DNA of 11,501 nucleotides. Origin: Brevundimonas sp. UBA2388 (GTDB lineage: Bacteria > Pseudomonadota > Alphaproteobacteria > Caulobacterales > Caulobacteraceae). The translations under genes were made by a program, and so were the position numbers. Each line of letters begins with the position of its first letter. Within the stretch, counting starts at the first letter, position 1. Under the pieces are notes generated by a model that saw only the letters and a program-made list of their open reading frames with translations, was not told where the DNA came from and did no database searches. Shown in pieces: positions 7,124 through 11,501 of the stretch. Location: the NCBI GenBank assembly GCA_002343425.1, contig DDSO01000145.1, forward strand, positions 684-12,184, read 5' to 3'.

Positions 7124-8083
7124 CTAGACGCCCGGTCGTTCCGCCAGCAGCTTCTTCGCCGCGGCGAGCACCCGATCGGCGGGCAGGTCGTTCATGTGCT
7201 GGATGGCCTGGTTCAGGTTCGGATCGATCTTGCGATACTCGTCCACCGAACGCGGGCCCCGCACGGCGATCCCGCCCCAGGGCCCGTGCTCGGCCTCGTC
7301 CGACGGTCCAAAGGCCGCCACGACAGGAACCCCCGAAGCCACCGCCAGGTCGGTCCAGATCGTATCGGCCCCAACATAGAGCGCCGCACGGCGGATGGCC
7401 GCCACCGTCTCCAGCCTGCCCAACCGCCCCTGCAGCTCGGTCACCCGGTTGCGCGGCAACGAGAGCCGGATGACGTGCGCGGTGTCGCGAGCGTTCTCGT
7501 CGCCCACCACGATCACACGTCCGCCCTCCAGCGGCCCGCCGTCGCCGACCAGGGCCACGGCCACCTTGGCGTAGCGCTCTGACGGCCAGACCTTGCCCAT
7601 CCAGTCCGCGCCCGGGCCGATGGCCAGCAGCGGAACCCCCTCATCCGGGATCAGGGCGTCCGCCCTTTCGCGGGTCGCGTCCGAAACAAACAGTTTCGGC
7701 GCCGGAATATCCTCGAGCTGCAGCACCCGCGCCGCCTGCTCGACCGCATGGACCCCGGCCTCCCAGGCGCCCCGCACGGCCCGCTTCTGCCGCTTCAGCT
7801 TGGCCGACAGGGTGGTGCCGCGCATGTCGACCACCAGCCCCCAGCGCGTCTCCCGCACCTTGTTCCACAGCCCCAGCCAGTCCAGCCGGCTGTCGCGCTC
7901 CAGCACGATCAGGCGATCCAGTCTGGGCGTATCGGTGAACAGCGGCGCGCTTTTCGGCGAGCCGACCACGGTAAAGCTCGCCTGCGGCATGGCCTCGACC
8001 ATATAGGCGAGCACCCCCGACGAGAGGATCGCGTCGCTCGCGTCCGCCTCGGCGATGTAGAGGATGGGGAACCGTCCGACCAT
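7124..8083 (-). CDS. Glycosyltransferase family 9 (heptosyltransferase-like)
   Basis: The protein resembles ADP-heptose:LPS heptosyltransferases, which build the inner LPS core at the cytoplasmic face of the inner membrane. From the chosen start it has 319 residues. The N-terminal half begins MVGRFPILYIAEADASDAIL, with DMRGTTLSA at 86-94. The C-terminal nucleotide-sugar site is at LLAIGPGADWMGKVWPSERYAKVA (152-175), and ALYVGADTIWTDLAVASGVPVVAAFGPSDEAEHGPWG lies at 234-270. The usual His of the D-T-x-x-x-H-L-A motif is Asp245 here, so donor or acceptor specificity may differ. An in-frame ATG at 8140 would add 19 residues with no family character; I prefer the ATG at 8083, which places the first beta-strand normally. 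No ribosome binding site precedes it, and TATACG (complement of 8092-8097) lies 8 nt upstream, as for a leaderless transcript. It leads a two-gene unit with the dihydroorotase-like gene. Confidence 0.82.
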   Translation of the reverse strand: MVGRFPILYIAEADASDAILSSGVLAYMVEAMPQASFTVVGSPKSAPLFTDTPRLDRLIVLERDSRLDWLGLWNKVRETRWGLVVDMRGTTLSAKLKRQKRAVRGAWEAGVHAVEQAARVLQLEDIPAPKLFVSDATRERADALIPDEGVPLLAIGPGADWMGKVWPSERYAKVAVALVGDGGPLEGGRVIVVGDENARDTAHVIRLSLPRNRVTELQGRLGRLETVAAIRRAALYVGADTIWTDLAVASGVPVVAAFGPSDEAEHGPWGGIAVRGPRSVDEYRKIDPNLNQAIQHMNDLPADRVLAAAKKLLAERPGV

Positions 8084-8167
8084 GGATCGACCGTATACGG
8101 ATTCTCTCGTCACCGCAGACGGTATGCGCCCATGGTCCACAGCCGCGCCGCGCCTTATCTAGGGACC
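8084..8167. promoter_or_regulatory. Divergent promoter region, GT9 gene / ygfZ
   Basis: This 84-bp gap holds a perfect 10-bp palindrome CCGTATACGG (8091-8100), whose TATACG reads as a -10-like hexamer for the leftward glycosyltransferase, and a GANTC site, GATTC (8100-8104), overlapping its last base. TTATCTA (8155-8161) is a -10-like hexamer ending 6 nt before the ygfZ ATG. Palindromes of this length occur by chance at this window size; their position, not their length, is what is suggestive. Confidence 0.35.
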
Positions 8168-8965
8168 ATGACCACCCGCATCGCCCGCCTCGACAGCCGC
8201 GCCCTGATCCGGGTCTCGGGCCCCGACGCCCGCCCCTTCCTGCACGACCTGCTGACCCAGGACGTCGAAACCCTGAAGCCGGGAGAACTGCGCTTCGGCG
8301 CCCTGCTCTCGCCGCCGGGCAGACTGCTGTTCGACCTTTTTCTGTGGGGCGAGCCGGATGCCGTCGTGCTCGACGTCGCCGCTGATCGCCGCGACAGCCT
8401 GCTGCAGCGACTGGCCATGTACCGGCTGCGGGCGCAGGTCACGGTCGAGGCGATAGATCGCGGAGTGCTGGCGGCCTGGGACGGACCGCTGCCCGAGGGC
8501 TTCGTCGCCGACCCGCGGACCCCGGAACTCGGCGGACGCAGCCTTGCCGACCACGCTGCGACAGACGCGACCGAAGGCGACTGGCAGGCCCATCGACTCG
8601 CCGTCGGGGTTCCCGACCCGACCGCCGACGCTCCCTCGGACAAGACCTACCCGATCGAGGCGAATTTCGACCTGCTGAACGGCATCAACTTCCAGAAGGG
8701 CTGTTTCGTCGGCCAGGAAACCACCTCGCGCATGAAACGCCGCGGCGCCATCAAGACCCGCATGCTGCCGATCACCTTCGATGGCCCGCTCCCGCCCTTC
8801 GGCGCCGAGATCCTGAACGGCGAACTGCGCGCCGGCGAGGTGCTGAGCGGCCGTGACGGCGGGGCCATGGCCCTGCTGCGGCTGGACAGGCTGGACGGCG
8901 CGCTGACGGTCGAGGAACGGCCGGTCACGACGAGGCGGCCGACGTGGATGGAGACGTCGACCTGA
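8168..8965 (+). CDS. ygfZ: YgfZ/GcvT-like folate-binding protein (Fe-S biogenesis accessory)
   Basis: YgfZ (IBA57-like) is a tetrahydrofolate-binding relative of GcvT that helps assemble or repair certain iron-sulfur enzymes. The 265-residue protein shows the diagnostic signature KGCFVGQE at 177-184 with the conserved Cys179, preceded by FDLLNGINFQ. The N-terminus has LIRVSGPDARPFLHDLLTQDVE at 13-34, as expected. The frame is open for another 140 codons upstream, but that part lies antisense to the glycosyltransferase; the ATG at 8168 starts the conserved fold. A -10-like TTATCT lies 7 nt upstream and only a weakly spaced GGGA precedes the ATG, so the transcript may be leaderless. The stop is 6 nt from the stop of the convergent secreted-protein gene. 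Its role matches that of erpA in this window, though they are not in one operon. Confidence 0.93.
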   Translation: MTTRIARLDSRALIRVSGPDARPFLHDLLTQDVETLKPGELRFGALLSPPGRLLFDLFLWGEPDAVVLDVAADRRDSLLQRLAMYRLRAQVTVEAIDRGVLAAWDGPLPEGFVADPRTPELGGRSLADHAATDATEGDWQAHRLAVGVPDPTADAPSDKTYPIEANFDLLNGINFQKGCFVGQETTSRMKRRGAIKTRMLPITFDGPLPPFGAEILNGELRAGEVLSGRDGGAMALLRLDRLDGALTVEERPVTTRRPTWMETST

Positions 8966-8971
8966 CCGGTT

Positions 8972-9385
8972 TCACTCGCCGGTGGCAGGAACCGGGCTCT
9001 CCGGCGGCGGGACCTCAGCCGCGTGGACCTGCGGCGGCTCGACGGTGACCGCCGACGGCTGAACCACGATCTCGGGCGGAACCAGATAGATCATCAATCC
9101 GCCGACGTTGACCGGCGGCCCCTCGACCTGAACCGGCGGACCCTGGACATAGACTCCCGGCCCGGCGGACCCGGGCGCCCATGTGGTGCGACAGGCCGGC
9201 CGATGGGCGTACGCCGCGCGGCCCAGCGGCAGTCGAGGATTGATATAGGCCGCGTCCGGCCGAATCTCGCACGCTCCGACCGGCGCGGACGTCGGCGGAG
9301 GATAGCCGGCGGAGGGCGGATACTGCGCCGCCGCGGGCGTCGCGGTCAGCAGCAGGCCCGCCAGGCACAACGGCACTGATCTCAT
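8972..9385 (-). CDS. Small secreted Pro/Val-rich protein with a V-x-V-x-G-P-P repeat
   Basis: I do not recognise a named family. From the ATG at 9385 the protein has 137 residues with a clear signal peptide (MRSVPLCLAGLLLTATPAAA, cleavage probably before Gln21). GGGAG 8 nt upstream (complement of 9394-9398) supports this start over a longer frame opening at 9499. The mature part has two cysteines (39 and 65) that could form a disulfide. It then has seven-residue units VYVQGPP (78-84), VQVEGPP (85-91) and VNVGG, and a tail of alternating Val and Pro (VPPEIVVQPSAVTVEPPQ, then AEVPPPESPVPATGE). Alternating Val with regular Pro-Pro turns suggests an extended or stacked beta structure in the periplasm or on the surface. 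Similar VxVxPP-rich proteins seem common in Caulobacterales (from memory). It stands alone, convergent with ygfZ and divergent from the cyclase-family gene. Confidence 0.75.
   Translation of the reverse strand: MRSVPLCLAGLLLTATPAAAQYPPSAGYPPPTSAPVGACEIRPDAAYINPRLPLGRAAYAHRPACRTTWAPGSAGPGVYVQGPPVQVEGPPVNVGGLMIYLVPPEIVVQPSAVTVEPPQVHAAEVPPPESPVPATGE
9104..9154 (-). repeat. 21-nt tandem repeat coding for V-x-V-x-G-P-P units
   Basis: Two full units of 21 nt and a partial third encode VYVQGPP, VQVEGPP and VNV. At the DNA level ACCGGCGG recurs 21 nt apart (9111-9118 and 9132-9139 on the plus strand) with a similar flank. Such short in-frame repeats can change copy number by slippage. Confidence 0.6.
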
Positions 9386-9526
9386 CGGCGCGTCTCCCGG
9401 GTTTGGCGACCGATCGCAGGACGCCGATAACAGGGTTACCGCGATTGTGGGAAGGACGTCCAACCCGCCGTTCCGAACCAGCGAGCGCCCCGAGGACAAA
9501 CACGTCTTCAGCGGTCAGAATGCGGC
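9386..9526. promoter_or_regulatory. Divergent intergenic region, secreted protein / cyclase-family gene
   Basis: This 141-bp gap must carry promoters for both flanking genes. I see the ribosome binding site of the leftward gene (9394-9398). A -10-like CAGAAT (9515-9520) lies 6 nt before the rightward ATG at 9527. No strong -35, operator or terminator can be pointed out. Confidence 0.3.
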
Positions 9527-10192
9527 ATGCCCGACTCGCCACGCCGCCTGATCGACCTCAGCCATACCATCGAAGCCGGCATGATCACCTACAAGGGTCT
9601 GCCCGCGCCGCTGGTCTGCGACCATCTGAGCCGCGAGGCATCGCGGGCCAACTATGACGCCGGGACCGAATTCCAGATCGGCCGCATCGAGATGGTCGGC
9701 AATACCGGCACCTATCTGGACACGCCCTTCCACCGCTACGCCGACGGAGAAGATCTCGGCGATGTCGGCCTCGACCGCGTCGCCGCCCTGCCGGGCGTGG
9801 TTGTTCGGGTCCCCGACATTCAGGCCATCGACACCGACCGGTTCGCAGGTCTGGACGTGGGCGGCAAGGCGGTGCTGGTTCATACCGGCTGGGCCCGCCA
9901 CTGGCGCACGGACGCCTATTTCGAGGACCACCCGTTCCTGACCGAAGCCGCCGCAGCCCGGCTGGCCGAGGCGGGCGCGGCCCTGGTGGGCATCGACTCA
10001 CACAATATCGACGATACCCGCACGCGCGCGCGGCCGGCACACACCCTGTTGCTCGGCGCGGGCATTCCGATCTGCGAGCATATGCGCGGACTGGAACTGC
10101 TGCCCGACGCCGGGTTCCGCTTCACCGCCGCCCCGCCGAAGATCAAGGCGTTCGGGACGTTTCCGGTCAGGGCGTTCGCTGAAGTGGGCTGA
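9527..10192 (+). CDS. Cyclase-family (KynB/isatin-hydrolase fold) metal-dependent hydrolase
   Basis: The 221-residue protein belongs to the cyclase family, which includes kynurenine formamidase KynB and isatin hydrolase; these open amide or lactam bonds using a metal centre. It begins RLIDLSHTIEAGM, typical of the family, and has GNTGTYLDTPFHRYADGEDL at 58-77, GIDSHNIDD at 155-163, AHTLLL at 171-176 and a C-terminal PICEHMRGLELL with Glu184. The family metal motif H-x-G-T-H-x-D-x-P-x-H is altered: Asn59 and Tyr63 replace the first two His, while Asp65 and His69 are kept. I recall a subgroup with the same N-T-G-T-Y pattern, so this may be a different metal arrangement rather than decay; KynB function is unlikely. 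No ribosome binding site is visible before the ATG at 9527. Two GANTC sites lie inside (9533 and 9995). It is a single-gene unit unless it reads into the next gene, 109 bp away. Confidence 0.85.
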   Translation: MPDSPRRLIDLSHTIEAGMITYKGLPAPLVCDHLSREASRANYDAGTEFQIGRIEMVGNTGTYLDTPFHRYADGEDLGDVGLDRVAALPGVVVRVPDIQAIDTDRFAGLDVGGKAVLVHTGWARHWRTDAYFEDHPFLTEAAAARLAEAGAALVGIDSHNIDDTRTRARPAHTLLLGAGIPICEHMRGLELLPDAGFRFTAAPPKIKAFGTFPVRAFAEVG

Positions 10193-10197
10193 ACAAT

Positions 10198-10215
10198 TTT
10201 CAGCACCCGCTGAAA
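10198..10215 (+). terminator. Short hairpin after the cyclase-family gene
   Basis: TTTCAGC (10198-10204) and GCTGAAA (10209-10215) form a perfect 7-bp stem with a 4-nt loop, starting 6 nt after the stop codon. The stem is partly A/T and is followed by only TTATCG, not a T-run, so it is at best a weak intrinsic terminator or a 3'-end hairpin. Confidence 0.35.
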
Positions 10216-10266
10216 TTATCGCGCCGCCTTCTCGACGCAGTTCGCCCATCGGTGTTACGGCTGAGC

Positions 10267-10293
10267 TGCGCAGGGGGCGCATCCCTCAAAGGA
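10267..10293 (+). promoter_or_regulatory. Leader hairpin and ribosome binding site of the small secreted protein gene
   Basis: TGCGC (10267-10271) and GCGCA (10277-10281) form a 5-bp stem with an AGGGG loop. GAG (10263-10265) and CTC (10285-10287) can add a base to it. Directly downstream is AAAGGA (10288-10293), a good ribosome binding site 8 nt before the ATG at 10302. The hairpin may simply be chance in G+C-rich DNA. Confidence 0.35.
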
Positions 10294-10301
10294 TCCGTAA
10301 T

Positions 10302-10655
10302 ATGTTCAAGGCTTTCGCACGCCGCGCCGTACTGGCGGCCGCAATCTCCGCCGTCGCCTTCGGGATGATGGGCTTCCAGTCCAACGATGGTCAGGACCGC
10401 CGCGTCACCATCATCAACGCCACCGGCGTCACCATGACCCATTTCTACGCCTCCAACTCGGGCCGGAATGACTGGGAGGAAGACATCCTCGGCCAGGACG
10501 TGCTTCCCGCCGGCGCCCGCGTCCGGATCAACATCGACGACGGCTCCGGCGCCTGCCTCTATGATTTCAAGGCCCGCTTCGCCGACGGCGATGAGCTCAT
10601 CCGTTACCGGATCAACGTCTGCCAGATCACCGAGTACCGCTATACCGCCGGCTGA
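10302..10655 (+). CDS. Small secreted protein, two conserved-looking cysteines, function unknown
   Basis: I cannot assign a named family. The 117-residue protein has a good signal peptide (MFKAFARR followed by a hydrophobic stretch to about 24, VLAAAISAVAFGMMGF), so the mature part is periplasmic or secreted and about 90 residues long. It reads as a small beta-rich domain: RRVTIINATGVTMTHFYAS (33-51), NDWEEDILGQDVLPAGARV (56-74), RINIDDGSGACLYDFKARF (75-93), DGDELIRYRINVCQITEY (95-112). Cys85 and Cys107 could form a disulfide. The arrangement 'N.TG.t...FY.S......W..D.Lg...L..G' recurs, as far as I remember, in many uncharacterised exported proteins of proteobacteria. The ATG at 10302 has AAAGGA 8 nt upstream. 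A strong terminator at 10679-10707 closes the unit, so it is probably a self-contained single-gene transcript. Confidence 0.8.
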   Translation: MFKAFARRAVLAAAISAVAFGMMGFQSNDGQDRRVTIINATGVTMTHFYASNSGRNDWEEDILGQDVLPAGARVRINIDDGSGACLYDFKARFADGDELIRYRINVCQITEYRYTAG

Positions 10656-10678
10656 TCGGACCGTTTGACTGAAGATCG

Positions 10679-10707
10679 GGGCCGCGCTTCCGGGTGCGGC
10701 CCTTTTT
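10679..10707 (+). terminator. Intrinsic terminator
   Basis: GGGCCGC (10679-10685) and GCGGCCC (10696-10702) form a perfect 7-bp stem, extendable by a G-U and a C-G pair to 9 bp around a TTCCGG loop. It is followed at once by TTTTT (10703-10707). It lies 23 nt after the small secreted protein gene and 26 nt before tag, so it ends the former transcript and separates it from the latter. Confidence 0.85.
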
Positions 10708-10733
10708 CGTGGCTGATCCGCTAGCCTGCCGTA

Positions 10734-11294
10734 ATGGCCGACTCACTCCACCGCTGCGCCTGGTGCGGGACAGACCCCCTCTACGTCGCCTATCACGATG
10801 AGGAATGGGGCGTGCCCGAGTACGACTCCCGCGCCCTCTGGGAAAAGCTGGTGCTGGACGGCTTCCAGGCCGGCCTGGCCTGGATCACCATCCTGAGAAA
10901 GCGCGAGGGCATGCGCGACGCCTTCGACGACTTCGATCCGGAGAAGATCGCCTGCTATGGCGAAGCGGACATAGAACGGCTGCTGGGCGACGCCCGCATC
11001 ATCCGCTCTCGCGCCAAGATCAACAGCGCCATCAAGGGCGCGCGGATCTGGCTTGAGATGCGCGACAACGGAGAGGAATTCTCCGAATGGCTCTGGTCCT
11101 TCGTCGGCGGCGCTCCGATCCAGAATGTCTGGCCCGACGGCGGCGCCCGTCCCGTGGCCACTCCCGAATCCGAGGCGATGTCGAAGGCGCTGAAGAAGCG
11201 CGGCTTCACCTTTGTCGGCCCGGTGATCGTCTACGCCTTCATGCAGGCGGTCGGCATGGTGAACGACCACCTCGACGATTGCCCCTTCAAGTGA
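10734..11294 (+). CDS. tag: DNA-3-methyladenine glycosylase I
   Basis: Tag excises N3-methyladenine from alkylated DNA as the first step of base-excision repair. The protein has 186 residues, the family length. Zinc-binding positions match E. coli Tag: Cys8 (RCAWCG), His21 (YVAYHDEEWGVP) and the C-terminal His179 and Cys183 (NDHLDDCPF). The base-recognition block WEKLVLDGFQAGLAWITILRKRE spans 36-58; the Glu of the E. coli enzyme (LEGxQAGLSW) is Asp42 here, a conservative change that I believe is common outside enterics. Tyr20 and Trp50 are kept. The ATG at 10734 has no ribosome binding site; GCTAGC lies 8 nt upstream and may be a -10 for a leaderless transcript. GANTC sites fall at its start (10740) and inside (10824, 11166). 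The next gene begins 15 bp after its stop and is probably co-transcribed. Confidence 0.95.
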   Translation: MADSLHRCAWCGTDPLYVAYHDEEWGVPEYDSRALWEKLVLDGFQAGLAWITILRKREGMRDAFDDFDPEKIACYGEADIERLLGDARIIRSRAKINSAIKGARIWLEMRDNGEEFSEWLWSFVGGAPIQNVWPDGGARPVATPESEAMSKALKKRGFTFVGPVIVYAFMQAVGMVNDHLDDCPFK

Positions 11295-11303
11295 CCCGGG
11301 CCT

Positions 11304-11308
11304 GAATC
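11304..11308. promoter_or_regulatory. GANTC (CcrM-type) site abutting a start codon
   Basis: GAATC ends 1 nt before the ATG at 11310, in the 15-bp gap after tag. It would overlap the ribosome binding region of the last gene. Functional meaning is inferred only. Confidence 0.25.
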
Positions 11309-11309
11309 G

Positions 11310-11501
11310 ATGAAACTCGCGACTGCCCTCGCCGCGGCCATGCTGGCGGCCGCCCTGCCGTCCTTCGGCGCCGCCGAGCCGGAGCGGCACGTGCCATTCG
11401 TGCCGACGCCGGACGACGTCGCGGTGCGGATGCTGGAGCTCGCGAAGGTGGGCCCCGCGGACCACGTGATGGACCTGGGCTCGGGCGACGGGCGGATCGT
11501 C
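11310..11501 (+). CDS. Exported class I SAM-methyltransferase-like protein (partial, 5' end only)
   Basis: The first 64 codons are present and the frame runs off the right edge. A signal peptide is clear (MKLATALAAAMLAAALPSFGAAEP; cleavage near residue 20-22). It is followed by HVPFVPTPDDVAVRMLELAKV (27-47) and DHVMDLGSGDGRIV (51-64). The latter is motif I of class I SAM-dependent methyltransferases (D-L-G-S-G-D-G-R). Bacterial proteins with this 'FVPTP..vv..ML.la.v...D.v.DLGsGDGRiv' start are usually annotated as methyltransferase-domain proteins; their substrate is unknown to me. Export of such a fold is odd because SAM is cytoplasmic; the N-terminus could instead act as a membrane anchor. 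No strong ribosome binding site is visible; the gene follows tag by 15 bp and is probably in its transcript. Confidence 0.82.
   Translation, partial: MKLATALAAAMLAAALPSFGAAEPERHVPFVPTPDDVAVRMLELAKVGPADHVMDLGSGDGRIV

Noticed and set aside
5796..7127. 443-codon plus-strand frame opposite the dihydroorotase-like gene
   Set aside because: It mirrors the real gene in length and has no domain signature.
8091..8100. CCGTATACGG palindrome as a specific operator
   Set aside because: A 10-bp palindrome is expected several times by chance in 11.5 kb; kept only as part of the divergent promoter region.
7748..8167. N-terminal extension of ygfZ
   Set aside because: It overlaps the glycosyltransferase on the other strand and has no YgfZ character before the ATG at 8168.
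9386..9499. Longer start (9499) for the secreted Pro/Val-rich protein
   Set aside because: It would bury a textbook signal peptide 38 residues inside; the ATG at 9385 has its own well-spaced ribosome binding site.
1..11501. CRISPR arrays, tRNA/rRNA genes, insertion sequences, phage genes, defence or toxin-antitoxin systems
   Set aside because: I looked on both strands and saw no regularly spaced repeats, cloverleaf with acceptor and anticodon, transposase or integrase motifs, or toxin-antitoxin pair.

Overview
This is about 11.5 kb of G+C-rich chromosomal DNA (roughly two-thirds G+C by eye) from an alphaproteobacterium, most likely a Caulobacterales member of the Brevundimonas/Caulobacter type. 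The evidence is the gene order dgt / SPOR protein / nagZ / scpA / scpB with erpA divergent from dgt, alphaproteobacterial protein types throughout, GTG and TTG starts, a CATCCCGG-type palindromic element, and GANTC sites (the CcrM target) that are rare inside genes and sit near several gene starts. The species call is inference.

Layout. 1-4328 is read leftward. dgt comes first, then a 96-bp palindromic element flush against its stop codon. A tight operon follows: SPOR-domain membrane protein, nagZ, scpA, scpB. nagZ/scpA overlap by ATGA and scpA/scpB by GTGA; scpB runs off the left edge. The operon links cell envelope or division (SPOR, NagZ) with chromosome organisation (ScpAB). erpA diverges from dgt and is followed by a probably exported serine hydrolase. 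That hydrolase converges, with overlapping stop codons, on a leftward pair: a GT9 glycosyltransferase and a dihydroorotase-like amidohydrolase. The folate-binding ygfZ diverges from the glycosyltransferase and converges on a small secreted proline/valine-rich protein. Rightward from there lie a KynB-like cyclase-family metal hydrolase, a small secreted two-cysteine protein closed by a clear intrinsic terminator, the DNA repair gene tag, and the first 64 codons of an exported SAM-methyltransferase-like protein.

Functional threads: iron-sulfur handling (erpA, ygfZ), nucleotide pools and DNA repair (dgt, dihydroorotase-like, tag), envelope (nagZ, SPOR, GT9, secreted proteins) and chromosome segregation (scpAB).

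No tRNA, rRNA, CRISPR array, insertion sequence or prophage gene was seen. Most of the window is conserved chromosomal backbone. The points worth a second look are the missing argS between dgt and the SPOR gene with a palindromic element in its place, a TTG-started dgt with a 16-codon leader ORF ending 2 nt before it, two enzymes with substituted metal-ligand positions (dihydroorotase-like Gln62; cyclase Asn59/Tyr63), a set of probably leaderless genes, the GANTC distribution, and three uncharacterised or unusual secreted proteins.
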